NCBI GenBank assembly: GCA_025363655.1
Contig: JANYDK010000116.1
Coordinates: forward strand, 1 to 64,000
DNA from: Deltaproteobacteria bacterium
Lineage (GTDB): Bacteria > Myxococcota_A > Polyangia > Polyangiales > JADJMO01
Reading direction: 5' to 3'
DNA length: 64,000 nt
How positions within the stretch are numbered: position 1 is the stretch's first letter; every line of letters begins with the position of its first letter. Positions 25,897-34,658 of the stretch are shown in pieces. The notes under the pieces were generated by a model, which saw nothing but the letters and a program-made list of their open reading frames with translations, ran no database searches and was not told where the DNA came from. Made by a program: the position numbers and the translations under genes.

Positions 25897-26760
25897 TCAG
25901 GGAGCGAGCTCGATGTTCGCTCTCGCGACCCATCCGTGATCGGCGCCGCGGGCGAGGAGCGCATGGATGCTGCGGACGACGCCGGCATCGTAGCCCGCGC
26001 TGTCGGCGTTGGCGTACATTCCGAGGTAACGATCGAGCCGCGCGCGCGTCACCTTCGCTTCGTCACGCGCCCCGCTCGCGATGATCGCGTCGATGACTTC
26101 TTCGCGATGCGCGAGCGACCACTCGATCGAAGCGCGGCACGCTTGCGAAACGCGACGAACGACGTCTTCACCGAGCGCGCGACGAATGACGTTGCCTCCG
26201 AGCGGGAGTGGGTCCCCGGTGAGCGCGCGCCACGCTTCGCCGAGCTCGACGACGCGATGGAGGCTCGGATCGTCTTCGTACGTGAGACGTCCTTCGTGGA
26301 TGAGGAGCGCAGCGTCGACCTCGCCGTGATCGAGCGCTTCGAAGACGCGCGCGAAGGGAGTGATGGCGATCGGCACCGGCTCGAAGGTGCCGTGCGGCGC
26401 GACGAGGATGCGGAGCACGAGATAAGCAGTGGTGCGCGCACCAGGAATGGCGACCCGTTTGCCGGCGAGCTCCTCGAGCGTCATCGGCTTCTTCGCCACC
26501 ACCACTGGCCCGTAGCCGCGACCGACGGAGCCGCCGTGCGGAAGGAGCAAGTAGCGATCGGCGATGGCGGGGAGCTGAGCGATCGACACCGCGCAGACGT
26601 CGGGCGCATCGGCGGCCTCGCTGCGCGCGTTGAGCGCTTCGGTCTCCACGCGCTCGTGCACGAACTCGATTCCACCAGCGTCGACCTTCCCCGAGAGGAG
26701 CGGCCAGAACATGAACAAATCGTCGGCGTCGGGGCTGAAAGCCAGCCGGAGCGGGGGCAT
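25897..26760 (-). CDS. MqnA/MqnD-family protein (menaquinone futalosine pathway type)
   Basis: 287 residues from the ATG giving MPPLRLAFSPDADDLFMFWP. It has the two-lobed periplasmic-binding-protein fold of MqnA/MqnD, without signal peptide, so cytosolic. Visible: VSIAQLPAIADRYLLLPHGGSVGRGYGPVV, LLIHEGRLTYED with the His used by MqnD, and DPLPLGGNVIRR. MqnD cleaves cyclic dehypoxanthine futalosine to 1,4-dihydroxy-6-naphthoate. The N-terminal motif is SPDADD where MqnD has SPCPND, marking a divergent subgroup often annotated only as menaquinone-biosynthesis family. No other mqn gene is nearby. Confidence 0.75.
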   Translation of the reverse strand: MPPLRLAFSPDADDLFMFWPLLSGKVDAGGIEFVHERVETEALNARSEAADAPDVCAVSIAQLPAIADRYLLLPHGGSVGRGYGPVVVAKKPMTLEELAGKRVAIPGARTTAYLVLRILVAPHGTFEPVPIAITPFARVFEALDHGEVDAALLIHEGRLTYEDDPSLHRVVELGEAWRALTGDPLPLGGNVIRRALGEDVVRRVSQACRASIEWSLAHREEVIDAIIASGARDEAKVTRARLDRYLGMYANADSAGYDAGVVRSIHALLARGADHGWVARANIELAP

Positions 26761-26921
26761 GCGCACGACTCTAGTGCCACCTCGCGCGCGAATCGAGGTG
26801 CGTCGCGCACATGCTCGCACTGTGTGCTGTTGGAGAAATGCGCCGAAGTCGGAAACGGCGCGCTGCAGCACGCGATGTCGACTGGTTCGAGCGCGCGCAC
26901 CGACTACACTTCCACGATCCC

Positions 26922-28262
26922 ATGAACGTCATGCGCTCTTGGCGCTTGCTTGCCGTCGCCGCTCTCTTCGCTCCCACCCTCGCCAGTCTCGCCAGCTGCG
27001 GTCAGGCCAAGCCGACCGACGGTGAGCCCGTCAAGGCGTCGGCCGCGCCGATCATCGGAGGGACCAAAGACACGGCCGACACCTTCGTCGTCGGCATCGA
27101 CATCGGCGGCTCGTCGATCTGCAGCGGCTCGCTGATCGCGCCGAACCTCGTGCTCACCGCACGTCACTGCGTGAGCCAGGTGCCCGAGGTGATGGACTGC
27201 TCGGCCGCAGGGGCGACCAAGAACAAGGTCATCACCAACTACTCGGCGAGCTCTTTCCGCGTCACCACCAATCAGTACCTGTACGCCAGTGGTGGCGGCA
27301 GTTGGTCGGTGAAGTCGGTCTTCTACGTCGACGACGTGACCTGCACCGGCGGAAGCACCGGCCCCTCGTGCGGGCTCTGCGGCAACGATCTCGCGCTTCT
27401 CGAGCTCAACCGCGGGACGGCCTATCCGACGAGCTACGTCTCGCCGTCGCTCACCAAGCCGCTTCGCTATCCGTACCAAGCGATCGGCTTCGGCTGCCAA
27501 GATCCGCCCACCAGCACCGGCGGTGGCTGCAAGACGGTCGGCTATCGAATGCAGCTCGCGTCGGCGATCATCACCGACGTCACCGACCAAGACATCTTGG
27601 TCAGCGGTCGCGTCTGCGGCGGCGACTCGGGCGGACCGATCTACGATCCGGCGACGAAGACCATCCTCGGCGCCCTCTCTCGCGGCGACGGTCCTGACGC
27701 TTCCACCGGCTCGCCCGGTTGCACCGAAGGCATCTACACGCGCGTCGACACGCACCTCGCGTGGTTGCAGAAGCACGGCGTCGCAGCGGCGACCGACGGT
27801 GGATATGCCGCGCCGCCGTGGGTGACGGCGACCCCTCCTCCACCTCCTCCCGTCGACGCCGGTCCGGTCGCCGACACTGCGCCGCCTCCGCCTCCTCCGG
27901 CCGGCGCGCTCGGTGCCACGTGCGCCACGCCGGCCGATTGCAAGTCGGGGATCTGCATCGGCGTCGACGGCAAACAGATCTGCTCGCAGGCGTGCAGCGC
28001 TTCGGCGCCGTGCCCCACGGGCTTCGACTGCAACAGCGGTTACTGCGCACCGGCGAGTGCGCCGCCCCCGCCCGTCGACACCGGCGTCGCCACCGAAGAC
28101 GCTACGACGGGAGATGATTCCGGGCTCGGCGACGACACCACGAGCACGCCCGCCAAGGGCGGATGCACCGTCAGCACCGATCCGCCGCCGCGTCCGCAGC
28201 CCTGGGTGGCCATCCCCGTGCTCGCGCTCGTCGGCCTCGGTCTTCGTCGCCGTCGTCGCTGA
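26922..28262 (+). CDS. secreted trypsin-like serine protease with MYXO-CTERM-like tail
   Basis: 446 residues. The signal peptide ends TLASLASC, so it may be a lipoprotein. A propeptide ends at SAAP-IIGG, the classic activation site, followed by an S1 domain with triad LTARHCV, NDLALLEL and GGDSGGP. Then a Pro-rich linker, a Cys-rich module (CATPADCKSGICIG ... CNSGYC), a second acidic linker and a C-terminal GGCTVST, hydrophobic span (VAIPVLALVGLGL) and RRRRR. Cys, span and Arg cluster is the MYXO-CTERM sorting pattern of Myxococcota surface proteins. ATG at 26922 or 26931 are both possible; neither has a good ribosome site. Confidence 0.9.
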   Translation: MNVMRSWRLLAVAALFAPTLASLASCGQAKPTDGEPVKASAAPIIGGTKDTADTFVVGIDIGGSSICSGSLIAPNLVLTARHCVSQVPEVMDCSAAGATKNKVITNYSASSFRVTTNQYLYASGGGSWSVKSVFYVDDVTCTGGSTGPSCGLCGNDLALLELNRGTAYPTSYVSPSLTKPLRYPYQAIGFGCQDPPTSTGGGCKTVGYRMQLASAIITDVTDQDILVSGRVCGGDSGGPIYDPATKTILGALSRGDGPDASTGSPGCTEGIYTRVDTHLAWLQKHGVAAATDGGYAAPPWVTATPPPPPPVDAGPVADTAPPPPPPAGALGATCATPADCKSGICIGVDGKQICSQACSASAPCPTGFDCNSGYCAPASAPPPPVDTGVATEDATTGDDSGLGDDTTSTPAKGGCTVSTDPPPRPQPWVAIPVLALVGLGLRRRRR

Positions 28263-28314
28263 GGGGAAATCGAGCGAGAAATCGCGCTGAGAATTGCGTT
28301 TTCGCGACTCGGGG

Positions 28315-28343
28315 TTGCACGGATCGGCTTCTTCGCCTAGAGT
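28315..28343 (+). promoter_or_regulatory. promoter of rplU-rpmA with downstream C9 tract
   Basis: TTGCAC and TAGAGT are separated by 17 bases. The -10 is followed by GCG and then nine C (28347-28355), where transcription should begin. The same layout precedes rpmB and the S1 gene. Confidence 0.7.
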
Positions 28344-28403
28344 GCGCCCCCCCCCAAACCCACCTGGCCGCTTTCCCGCGCGCCAGAGTTCCAAGAGGTC
28401 ATC

Positions 28404-28712
28404 ATGTTCGCGGTCATCCAGACGGGTGGAAAGCAGTACCGAGTCGCCCAGGGCGACGTGCTTCGCGTGGAGAAGCTCGCCGGCGACGTCGGCGCGGCCG
28501 TCACGTTCGACAAGGTTCTCCTCGTCGGTGGCGACAACGTCAAGGTCGGCACGCCCCTCGTGAGCGGCGCCAAGGTCAACGCGGAGATCATCGCCCAAGG
28601 CCGCGACAAGAAGATCATCGTCTTCAAGTTCCGCCGCCGGAAGAACTACCGCCGCAAGAACGGTCACCGTCAGCCGTACACCGAGCTGAAGATCACCGGC
28701 GTCAACGCCTGA
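28404..28712 (+). CDS. rplU: 50S ribosomal protein L21
   Basis: 102 residues: [28 protein letters not shown], and the basic signature [26 protein letters not shown]. It binds 23S rRNA in the large subunit. AAGAGG lies just upstream of the ATG. Followed after 16 bp by rpmA, the conserved bacterial pair. Confidence 0.98.
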   Translation: MFAVIQTGGKQYRVAQGDVLRVEKLAGDVGAAVTFDKVLLVGGDNVKVGTPLVSGAKVNAEIIAQGRDKKIIVFKFRRRKNYRRKNGHRQPYTELKITGVNA

Positions 28713-28728
28713 GAGACGAGACAGCACC

Positions 28729-28998
28729 ATGGCGCACAAAAAAGGTCAGGGCTCTTCCCGCAACGGTCGCGATTCAAACTCGCAGCGCCGGGGCATCAAG
28801 GTCTTCGGCGGCGAAGTCGTCACCGCAGGCAGCATCATCGTCCGCCAGGTCGGCGCGACGTTCCACGCCGGCAAAGGCGCGGCGCTCGGCAAGGACTACA
28901 CGGTCTTCGCCCTCGTCGACGGCGTCGTGAAGTTCGAGTGGAAGACGAAGCAGAAGCAGAAGGTCTGCGTCGTCCCCGTCCCCGTCGCCGCCAGCTGA
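28729..28998 (+). CDS. rpmA: 50S ribosomal protein L27
   Basis: 89 residues: [20 protein letters not shown], then [30 protein letters not shown] in overlapping family motifs. The N-terminal tail, which reaches the peptidyl-transferase centre, starts directly with MAHKKG, without the cleavable extension found in Firmicutes. The obgE gene that often follows is absent; a terminator comes instead. Confidence 0.98.
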   Translation: MAHKKGQGSSRNGRDSNSQRRGIKVFGGEVVTAGSIIVRQVGATFHAGKGAALGKDYTVFALVDGVVKFEWKTKQKQKVCVVPVPVAAS

Positions 28999-29040
28999 TC
29001 ACGATTCCCCGGCAATTGTCGGGGATTTCGCGACGAACGA

Positions 29041-29085
29041 AAAGACGAGAGCTCCCCTTTCGGAGGCTCTCGTCTTTCATTTTTG
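29041..29085. terminator. bidirectional intrinsic terminator after rpmA
   Basis: AAAGACGAGAGC pairs with GCTCTCGTCTTT, followed by CATTTTTG on the plus strand; on the minus strand the stem is followed by a run of T as well. It lies between rpmA and a convergent gene. A separate dyad CCCCGGCAATTGTCGGGG lies at 29007-29024. Confidence 0.9.
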
Positions 29086-29104
29086 TCGTCGGAGGCTCGC
29101 CCGA

Positions 29105-29671
29105 TCATGCATTCCGATCGTTGGGCGGCGCGACGAAGGGATGCTCGAGCTCGAGCTTCGAGAGCACCTGACAAGTTCCCTTCTGGCACGACTCGGCGAG
29201 CATGCGCAGTCCCTCGTCGTGGCGCTCGAGCGTGATGCGGCCGCTCCCGTCGAGGGTGGTGAAGACGAGGCGCCCGTCGCGGAGTGTCCCCGTCGCCGCG
29301 ACGCTCTTCCCGTTCTGACCGTCGACCGCGAGTCGATAGAGCTTCGCGCTCTCGTCCCAGCGGATGGCGAGCCGAGTGTTTCGCTTGTCGCCGTCGACCG
29401 ACGCTTCTTCGGCGCAGTCGACGCCGGCGCCCGACGCGTTCCACGTGCAGCGAAGGGAGCCATCGGATTTGCTCGACGCGGCACCAGGTGCGTCGGACCA
29501 ATCGGCGTCGCTCCAGGTGAAGTCGCCGACCACGAACTCGAGCGCGCGCACCTCCGCGGACGCGGTGCTCGGCGCCGGACTCGCTGCCGTGCGAGCCGTC
29601 CCGCAGGCGAAGGACCCGAGAACGACGACGACGGAGAGGGAAGCGGCTTTGGCGAAGTGCGAGGTGCGCAT
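29105..29671 (-). CDS. putative lipoprotein of unknown function
   Basis: 188 residues from the ATG giving MRTSHFAKAASLS, with AGGAG five bases upstream. The signal peptide ends VLGSFAC (lipobox). The mature domain starts EFVVGDFTWSDADW and contains LRCTWNASGAGVDC, RLAIRWDESAKLYRL and GRLVFTTLDGSGRITLERHD, a beta-rich pattern that recalls DUF1579-like lipocalin folds; this is a guess from strand pattern. Two Cys (CQKGTC) near the end could pair. Confidence 0.65.
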   Translation of the reverse strand: MRTSHFAKAASLSVVVVLGSFACGTARTAASPAPSTASAEVRALEFVVGDFTWSDADWSDAPGAASSKSDGSLRCTWNASGAGVDCAEEASVDGDKRNTRLAIRWDESAKLYRLAVDGQNGKSVAATGTLRDGRLVFTTLDGSGRITLERHDEGLRMLAESCQKGTCQVLSKLELEHPFVAPPNDRNA

Positions 29672-29853
29672 GCGAGCTCCTGTTCGCGAGATGTGATGGG
29701 ACGGGCGTGATGTGATCGGCGAGGACTGCTTGCAGGTACCTGGCGCGAGATGGCCGATGGTTTCACTCAGGACCGAGGTTTTTGCCTCGGGCCTGGCGAA
29801 GCCCGCTTTCACCCCTTGAATCCAAGACGAGGTCGGGTGACTCTCCCCTGACG

Positions 29854-30405
29854 ATGTCCGACGACAACCTCCGCTATTTCGAGGCGTTCCCCAGCTGGCT
29901 CCGTGCTCTCGCCGACGACGCGTTGGCGCTCTCGGGCCTCATCACCGCCGAGTCGACGCCGGCCGCGGCCCGTCGCCCCGTCGCCGGTGGGCTGACCTAC
30001 CTCTTCAAGTCGCTCGACCTCGTGCCCGATGGCATCGACGACATCGGCTACCTCGACGATGCGTTCGTTCTCCGGGTGGCGTCCCGCGATGCGCTCGCCA
30101 TCGATGGCGCGAAGGCCGCGGATCTCAAGGGAACGCTCACCCGTCTCGCCGACGAGGTCGCGATCGTCGAAGCCTTCCTCGGCGACGACTTCTCCCGTCT
30201 CGCCGCCTACGTGCGCGAGCTCGGCAAGGGCGCTGCGCGGGGTCGCACCGTCGACGAGATCCTCGACAAGCCGGACGTGCGCAAAGAGTTCATCGCCGAC
30301 GTTCACGGCTTCGCCAAGGGGTACGCTGCGCCGTCCTTCACCCGCGACGAGAAGACGCTGGTGAAGCTCAAGGCCTTCCTCGAAGCGCGCCTCCCGAGCA
30401 AGTAG
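29854..30405 (+). CDS. DUF1232 (YkvA-like) protein
   Basis: 183 residues. The core is GGLTYLFKSLDLVPDGIDDIGYLDDAFVL in two overlapping blocks, matching the DUF1232 signature PLDLIPD...GYLDD, here with Ser for Pro in SLDLVPD. The rest is helical and charged. Homologues are small, often membrane-associated proteins of unknown function. It ends just before a 36-bp repeat. Confidence 0.8.
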   Translation: MSDDNLRYFEAFPSWLRALADDALALSGLITAESTPAAARRPVAGGLTYLFKSLDLVPDGIDDIGYLDDAFVLRVASRDALAIDGAKAADLKGTLTRLADEVAIVEAFLGDDFSRLAAYVRELGKGAARGRTVDEILDKPDVRKEFIADVHGFAKGYAAPSFTRDEKTLVKLKAFLEARLPSK

Positions 30406-30410
30406 CAGGA

Positions 30411-30446
30411 CCCCGGCGACGGCCGGGGATGAGACTGTCAAAACGA
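30411..30446. repeat. 36-bp dispersed repeat, copy 2 (inverted)
   Basis: Exact reverse complement of the 36 bases at 1679-1714, hairpin CCCCGGCGACGGCCGGGG first and then ATGAGACTGTCAAAACGA. It lies between two convergent genes, five bases after the stop of the DUF1232 gene. Confidence 0.85.
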
Positions 30447-30454
30447 CAGAATTC

Positions 30455-31225
30455 TCAGTGCACGCGCTCCAAGAACTGTTTGGTGCGCGGATGGGTCGGT
30501 GCGCCGAGCACGTTTTCTGGCGTGCCGATTTCGATGATCTTGCCGCCGGCGAGCAGCGCCACGCGATCGGCGGCGCGGCGGGCGAAGCCGATTTCGTGCG
30601 TCACCATCAAGAGCGTGAGGCCCTCTTTCTTCAGGTCCTCGAGCGTGTCGAGCACCTCGCCGCGGAGCTCGGGATCGAGCGCGCTGGTGATTTCGTCGCA
30701 GAGCAGCGCCTTCGGTTCCATCGCCAGCGCGCGGGCGATGGCGACGCGTTGCTTCTCGCCGCCGGAGAGCTGTTGCGGATGTGCTTCGAGCCGATGCCCG
30801 AGCCCGACGCGCTCGAGCAGCTTCTTCCCGATCACCCGCGCCTCTTCGACCGAAAGGCCGCGCACGTGCACCGGCGCTTCGATGACGTTGGCGATCGCCG
30901 AGAGGTGCGGAAAGAGCTGAAAATCTTGAAAAATCATCCCGACGATGGCCCGCGCGGCGCGCTTCTCGGCGGTGTCGGCGCTCGGTGCGTTGGGCATCAG
31001 CCGATGTTCGCCGACGTGGATCTCGCCCTCTTGGAACGAGACCAGCCCATTGATGCAACGGAGGAGCGTCGACTTGCCGCCCCCGCTCGGTCCGATGAGC
31101 GCGACGGTCTCGCCCTTGGCGACGGCGAGGGAGACGCCATCGAGGATCACGCGATCGCCGAAGCGCTTGCACACGTTGCGTACGTCGACGAGGTATGCGT
31201 TTTCGCTCTCGCTCGTCACGCTCAC
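30455..31225 (-). CDS. polar amino-acid-type ABC transporter ATP-binding protein
   Basis: 256 residues from a GTG overlapping the permease stop (GTGA). Walker A GPSGGGKST, Q-loop FQDFQLFPHLSA, signature LSGGEKQR, Walker B LLCDEITSALDP and switch His in VTHEIGF are all present. Closest type is the GlnQ/HisP family that energises uptake of polar amino acids. Last gene of a three-gene overlapping operon with a binding-protein/permease fusion and a Ser/Thr kinase. Confidence 0.95.
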   Translation of the reverse strand: MSVTSESENAYLVDVRNVCKRFGDRVILDGVSLAVAKGETVALIGPSGGGKSTLLRCINGLVSFQEGEIHVGEHRLMPNAPSADTAEKRAARAIVGMIFQDFQLFPHLSAIANVIEAPVHVRGLSVEEARVIGKKLLERVGLGHRLEAHPQQLSGGEKQRVAIARALAMEPKALLCDEITSALDPELRGEVLDTLEDLKKEGLTLLMVTHEIGFARRAADRVALLAGGKIIEIGTPENVLGAPTHPRTKQFLERVH

Positions 31226-32736
31226 GCGTGCCCCCACTTCTTCTCGAGCCGCCTGGAGAAATATCCGAGCGGCACCGACATGACGAGATAGAGCGCGGCC
31301 GTCGCAGCCCCGATTTCCAGGTATTTCATGCTGGATTTCGAGAGGATTTGATACTGCTTCGAGAGCTCGACGACGGCGATGACGCTGACGACGCTGGTGT
31401 CCTTGAAGAGCGCCACGAAGTCGTTGGTCATCGGCGGCAGCACCACGCGCACCGCTTGCGGGAGGATGATCCGACGAAAGGTGAGCGCGCGTGACATGCC
31501 GAGACAGGCCGCCGCGTCCCACTGCCCTTGCGGAATCGATCCGATGCCGGCGCGATAAATCTCGGCCTCGTACGCCGCGTAGTTGAGACCGAAGCCGAGG
31601 ATCGACGCTTGGATCGGAGAGAGGCGGAGCGAGACCGGGAGGTGGTAGACCTCGGCGATGCCCGGCATGCCGTAGTAGAGGAAGTACAAGAGCAAGAGCA
31701 CGGGAATGCCGCGGAAAAATTCGACGTACGTCGCTGCGAGGGCGCGTGCCCAGCTCGGTCCGTAGAGACGCATCAGCGAGAGCGGCAGCCCGATCAAGAT
31801 CGCCAGCGTCATTCCGGCGAACGAAATTTCAATGGTGAGGAGCGCGCCCGAGAGCAGGAGCGGCAGGTACTTTCGCAGCGTCCACTGCTTGTGCGCTTCG
31901 GCGACGACGTCGGTCGCTTTGGCGCCCACGAGCTCGCGCTGATCCTCGGTCCAGATGTTCCACTCGCGGTAGATCTTCTCCAGCGCGCCTCGCTCGAGGA
32001 GCGTGTCGATCGCCGCGTCGAGCTTGGCGACCAGTGCTTCTTGCCCTTTTCGCAGGGCGATCGCGTAGTAGCCCTTGCCGAAGGGCTGACCGACGAGCTG
32101 AAGCTTGGGGTTGGTCTTGGCGTAGTAGATGGCGATCGGCAAATCGAGGAGCACCGCGTCGACGCGCCCGAGCTCGAGGTCGGTATAGGGTTCGACTTGG
32201 CCGTCGTAGATTTTCTTGTTCACTCCCTGCGTATCGAGCAGCCGCTCGGCGGCGGTCTCCTCCAGCGTCGCGACGACACATCCAGCGGCCTTGCAAGCGT
32301 CGAGCGTGGTGAAACGTCCATCGCCGGCGCGGGTCACGAGCTGCAGCGAGTAGACGTAGTACGGCCTGGAAAAGAGCACTTTTTCCCGGCGTTCGGGGGT
32401 GATCTCGATGCCGTTCATGGCGAGATCGATGTCGCCGCGATCGAGGCCGGGGAGGAGGCTCTTGTAGTCGTACTGCGTGAACTGCACCTCGCGGCCGAGC
32501 TCGGTCGAAAGCGCGCGCGCGATGTCGACCTCGAAGCCCATCGTCTTCGTCGGCTCCTTCGGATCCTCGAAGATGTAGGGCGCCCCACCTTCCGCGTCGG
32601 CGCCCCAACGAAGCGGCGCTTCGGCGTGCGCGACTGCGCTGCTCGTGACGATCACGAACAGCGTCAGCGCGGTGATGAAGAGCGCCCAGAGGCGGCGACC
32701 GGTCGATCTCGCTTCGCTTGGTCGCCTTCCAGTCAC
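31222..32736 (-). CDS. solute-binding protein fused to amino-acid ABC permease
   Basis: 504 residues from a GTG overlapping the kinase stop (GTGA). A signal or anchor segment (WALFITALTLFVIVTSSAVAHA) leads to a family-3 binding domain (about 40-265: MGFEVDIARALSTELGREV, MNGIEITPERR, DLELGRVDAVLLD), followed by a HisM/GlnP-type permease domain (SGALLTIEISFAGMTLAI, AAYEAEIYRAGIGSIPQGQWDAA). Such fusions keep the receptor tethered to its channel. The binding pocket is that of polar amino acids; the ligand is not determinable. The first codons after GTG (TGRRPSEARSTGRR) coincide with a copy of the palindromic repeat. Confidence 0.93.
   Translation of the reverse strand: MTGRRPSEARSTGRRLWALFITALTLFVIVTSSAVAHAEAPLRWGADAEGGAPYIFEDPKEPTKTMGFEVDIARALSTELGREVQFTQYDYKSLLPGLDRGDIDLAMNGIEITPERREKVLFSRPYYVYSLQLVTRAGDGRFTTLDACKAAGCVVATLEETAAERLLDTQGVNKKIYDGQVEPYTDLELGRVDAVLLDLPIAIYYAKTNPKLQLVGQPFGKGYYAIALRKGQEALVAKLDAAIDTLLERGALEKIYREWNIWTEDQRELVGAKATDVVAEAHKQWTLRKYLPLLLSGALLTIEISFAGMTLAILIGLPLSLMRLYGPSWARALAATYVEFFRGIPVLLLLYFLYYGMPGIAEVYHLPVSLRLSPIQASILGFGLNYAAYEAEIYRAGIGSIPQGQWDAAACLGMSRALTFRRIILPQAVRVVLPPMTNDFVALFKDTSVVSVIAVVELSKQYQILSKSSMKYLEIGAATAALYLVMSVPLGYFSRRLEKKWGHA
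32694..32726. repeat. palindromic element inside the N-terminal codons of the transporter gene
   Basis: GGCGACC and GGTCGCC arms enclose GGTCGATCTCGCTTCGCTT, the core of the family described at 23465-23499. Unlike the other copies it is translated, as part of the basic leader of the binding-protein/permease fusion. Confidence 0.7.
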
Positions 32737-34481
32737 TGCGGGTTGCGGCTGAGATCGGTGCGCGGCGGCTGGACGCCCGGATGTCCCACCGAGGAGTGGT
32801 GACTGTCGAGGAGCTCCTGGAAGAGGTCGCGGCACTCGGCCTTCCCCTTCAGGTGCGTCATCAACGTCGAGGTCACCTCGGTGTAGGACTTCTCGAAGGC
32901 GAGGCCCTCTCGCACGCGCGCGGCGACACGCTCGCGACCGGAGGCGAGATCTTCCTCGAGCGCCTCGGCGTAGCGACCGAGCTGCCCGCGAAGATCTTCG
33001 ATTTGCTTGCGCAGATCGCGGGCGGCAGTCTCTCGCTGTCCGGCGCGTGCCTCGCACTCACGGAGCTGCTCGCGGCGGAGCTCCATCGTCGCCAGCGCCG
33101 CGCCCGCACGCTCGTAGAACGCGCGCATCGCTTGGCCAGGTGTGCGCTCGGCGGCGTCGGCTTGCTTGCGCGCGGCATCGGCGGCGCGCTCGGAGGTGAT
33201 GGCTTGCTCACGAAGACGTGTCGCCTCTTCGTGCTCGGCCGTCGCCTCACGGAGGACGCGCGACTCTTCGTGCGCCAGCTCTTCGACCTTACGACCGATT
33301 TCCGCACGAAGCGCGCGACCGCGACGCTCGAGCGCTTCGATCTTGCGGTTCTGCGAGGCGACCTCACCCTCGAGACGCGAGGCGCGCGCCGCGAGAATCC
33401 ACGTCTGTTCGAGCGCGTTGAGGATCTCGGGCGGCGCGTTGCCGGCGGGATACACGCGCGCGACCATGCGAGCGAAGAGCGACGCGCGATTCGCCCACTC
33501 GATGACGCCATCGCCTTGAGCCGGCGGCGGCGGCGGCGGGGCTTGCGGCGCGGCGTCGGCGTGACCGGAGACGTCCCACTGCTGCGAAGGCAGCGAGCGC
33601 TGCAGCGCCTTCAGCTCTTCTTGGAGATGGTGGGCGTCTTGGTAGCGCTTGCGGATGTCCTTCTCGAGGAGCCGGAGGCAGATCGCCTCCGCTTGCTGCG
33701 AGACGTCGGGCTTGAGCTGGCGCGGACGCGGCGGCGGTGCGGTGCGCTGCATCTCGAGCAGCGTGTCGCGATCGCTCGATCGGAAAGGAAGCTGTCCGGT
33801 GAGCATCTCGAAGAAGAGGATGCCGAGCGCGTAGAGATCGCTCTGCGGACCGGCGTCTTCCCCGCGCGCCTGCTCGGGCGACATGTACTCGGGCGTCCCG
33901 AAGACCGCCCCCTTGGGAGCGAGGCGCGGGTCACGGGCGAGCGCGGCGAGGCCGAAATCGAGGATCTTGACGAAGTCTTTGCGACCCCCGCGGACCGTGA
34001 GGAGGATGTTGTCGCTCTTGAGATCGCGGTGGACGACGCCGAGGTCGTGCGCACGAGCGAGCGCCGCGCACATCTGCTCGAGGATGTCGACGCCGCGCGC
34101 GAGGGCCATCGCGCCCTTCGCCACCTCGCTCGAGAGCGAGCTGCCGACGAGGTACTCCATGACGAGGTAGAGCTCGCCGTCCTCGGTCTCGCCGATGTCG
34201 TGGATGTCGATGATGTGCGCGTGATCGACGCGGTTGGCGGCGCGCGCCTCTCGCAGCATCCACGCCCGAAGATGCGTTTCGCCACGCAAATCAGGGCGAA
34301 TCAGCTTTAGTGCGACGACCCGATCGATGAGGACGTGACGAGCGCGATAGACGACGCCCATGCCTCCTTCACCGAGCCGAGCCTCAAGACGGTATCGGCC
34401 TGCGACGACCTTACCGAGTAACGCGTCGGCCGGCGCGGCTGCCCGCCCATGGCCCGACTGCGCTTGTTTCGATGCCTCCAT
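32733..34481 (-). CDS. Ser/Thr protein kinase with coiled-coil tail, coupled to an ABC transporter
   Basis: 582 residues from the ATG giving MEASKQAQSG; another start lies 63 bases upstream. The kinase domain (about 28-290) has LGEGGMGVV, VALKLIRP with Lys59, VVHRDLKSDN, LDFGLA and FGTPEYMSPEQAR, all intact. A Pro-rich linker follows, then about 200 residues of heptad-rich charged helix (LEGEVASQNRKIEALERRGR onward), with no membrane span. Its stop overlaps the start of the transporter gene (GTGA), so kinase and transporter are made together. Likely cytosolic, oligomerising through the coiled coil and possibly regulating the transporter by phosphorylation, which is inference. Confidence 0.93.
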   Translation of the reverse strand: MEASKQAQSGHGRAAAPADALLGKVVAGRYRLEARLGEGGMGVVYRARHVLIDRVVALKLIRPDLRGETHLRAWMLREARAANRVDHAHIIDIHDIGETEDGELYLVMEYLVGSSLSSEVAKGAMALARGVDILEQMCAALARAHDLGVVHRDLKSDNILLTVRGGRKDFVKILDFGLAALARDPRLAPKGAVFGTPEYMSPEQARGEDAGPQSDLYALGILFFEMLTGQLPFRSSDRDTLLEMQRTAPPPRPRQLKPDVSQQAEAICLRLLEKDIRKRYQDAHHLQEELKALQRSLPSQQWDVSGHADAAPQAPPPPPPAQGDGVIEWANRASLFARMVARVYPAGNAPPEILNALEQTWILAARASRLEGEVASQNRKIEALERRGRALRAEIGRKVEELAHEESRVLREATAEHEEATRLREQAITSERAADAARKQADAAERTPGQAMRAFYERAGAALATMELRREQLRECEARAGQRETAARDLRKQIEDLRGQLGRYAEALEEDLASGRERVAARVREGLAFEKSYTEVTSTLMTHLKGKAECRDLFQELLDSHHSSVGHPGVQPPRTDLSRNPQ

Positions 34482-34645
34482 CGGCGACGCGCGCTCCTTG
34501 CTTCCTGATGAACCGCTGCAGCCCTGGCCGGAGCGAGCGCTCACGCCGGGAGTGACGAGCGTACCTTCCGCCGGTCACGTTAGGGAATACGATCGTGGTC
34601 TTCGCGTCGCGCACATCGGCGCACCTGTATTTATGCGGGAATTTG

Positions 34646-34657
34646 CCTTCGCGAAGG
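34646..34657. promoter_or_regulatory. 12-bp perfect palindrome after trpE
   Basis: CCTTCGCGAAGG lies one base beyond the trpE stop and about 165 bp upstream of the kinase start, on the same strand. On the minus strand it precedes CATAAATAC, a possible -10. Terminator remnant or operator of the kinase operon. Confidence 0.35.
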
Positions 34658-34658
34658 G

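Noticed and set aside
28347-28355. C9 tract before rplU as a phase-variation switch
   Set aside because: It is not coding and the genes are essential; its position after the -10 and the recurrence at rpmB and the S1 gene fit a transcription-start feature better.
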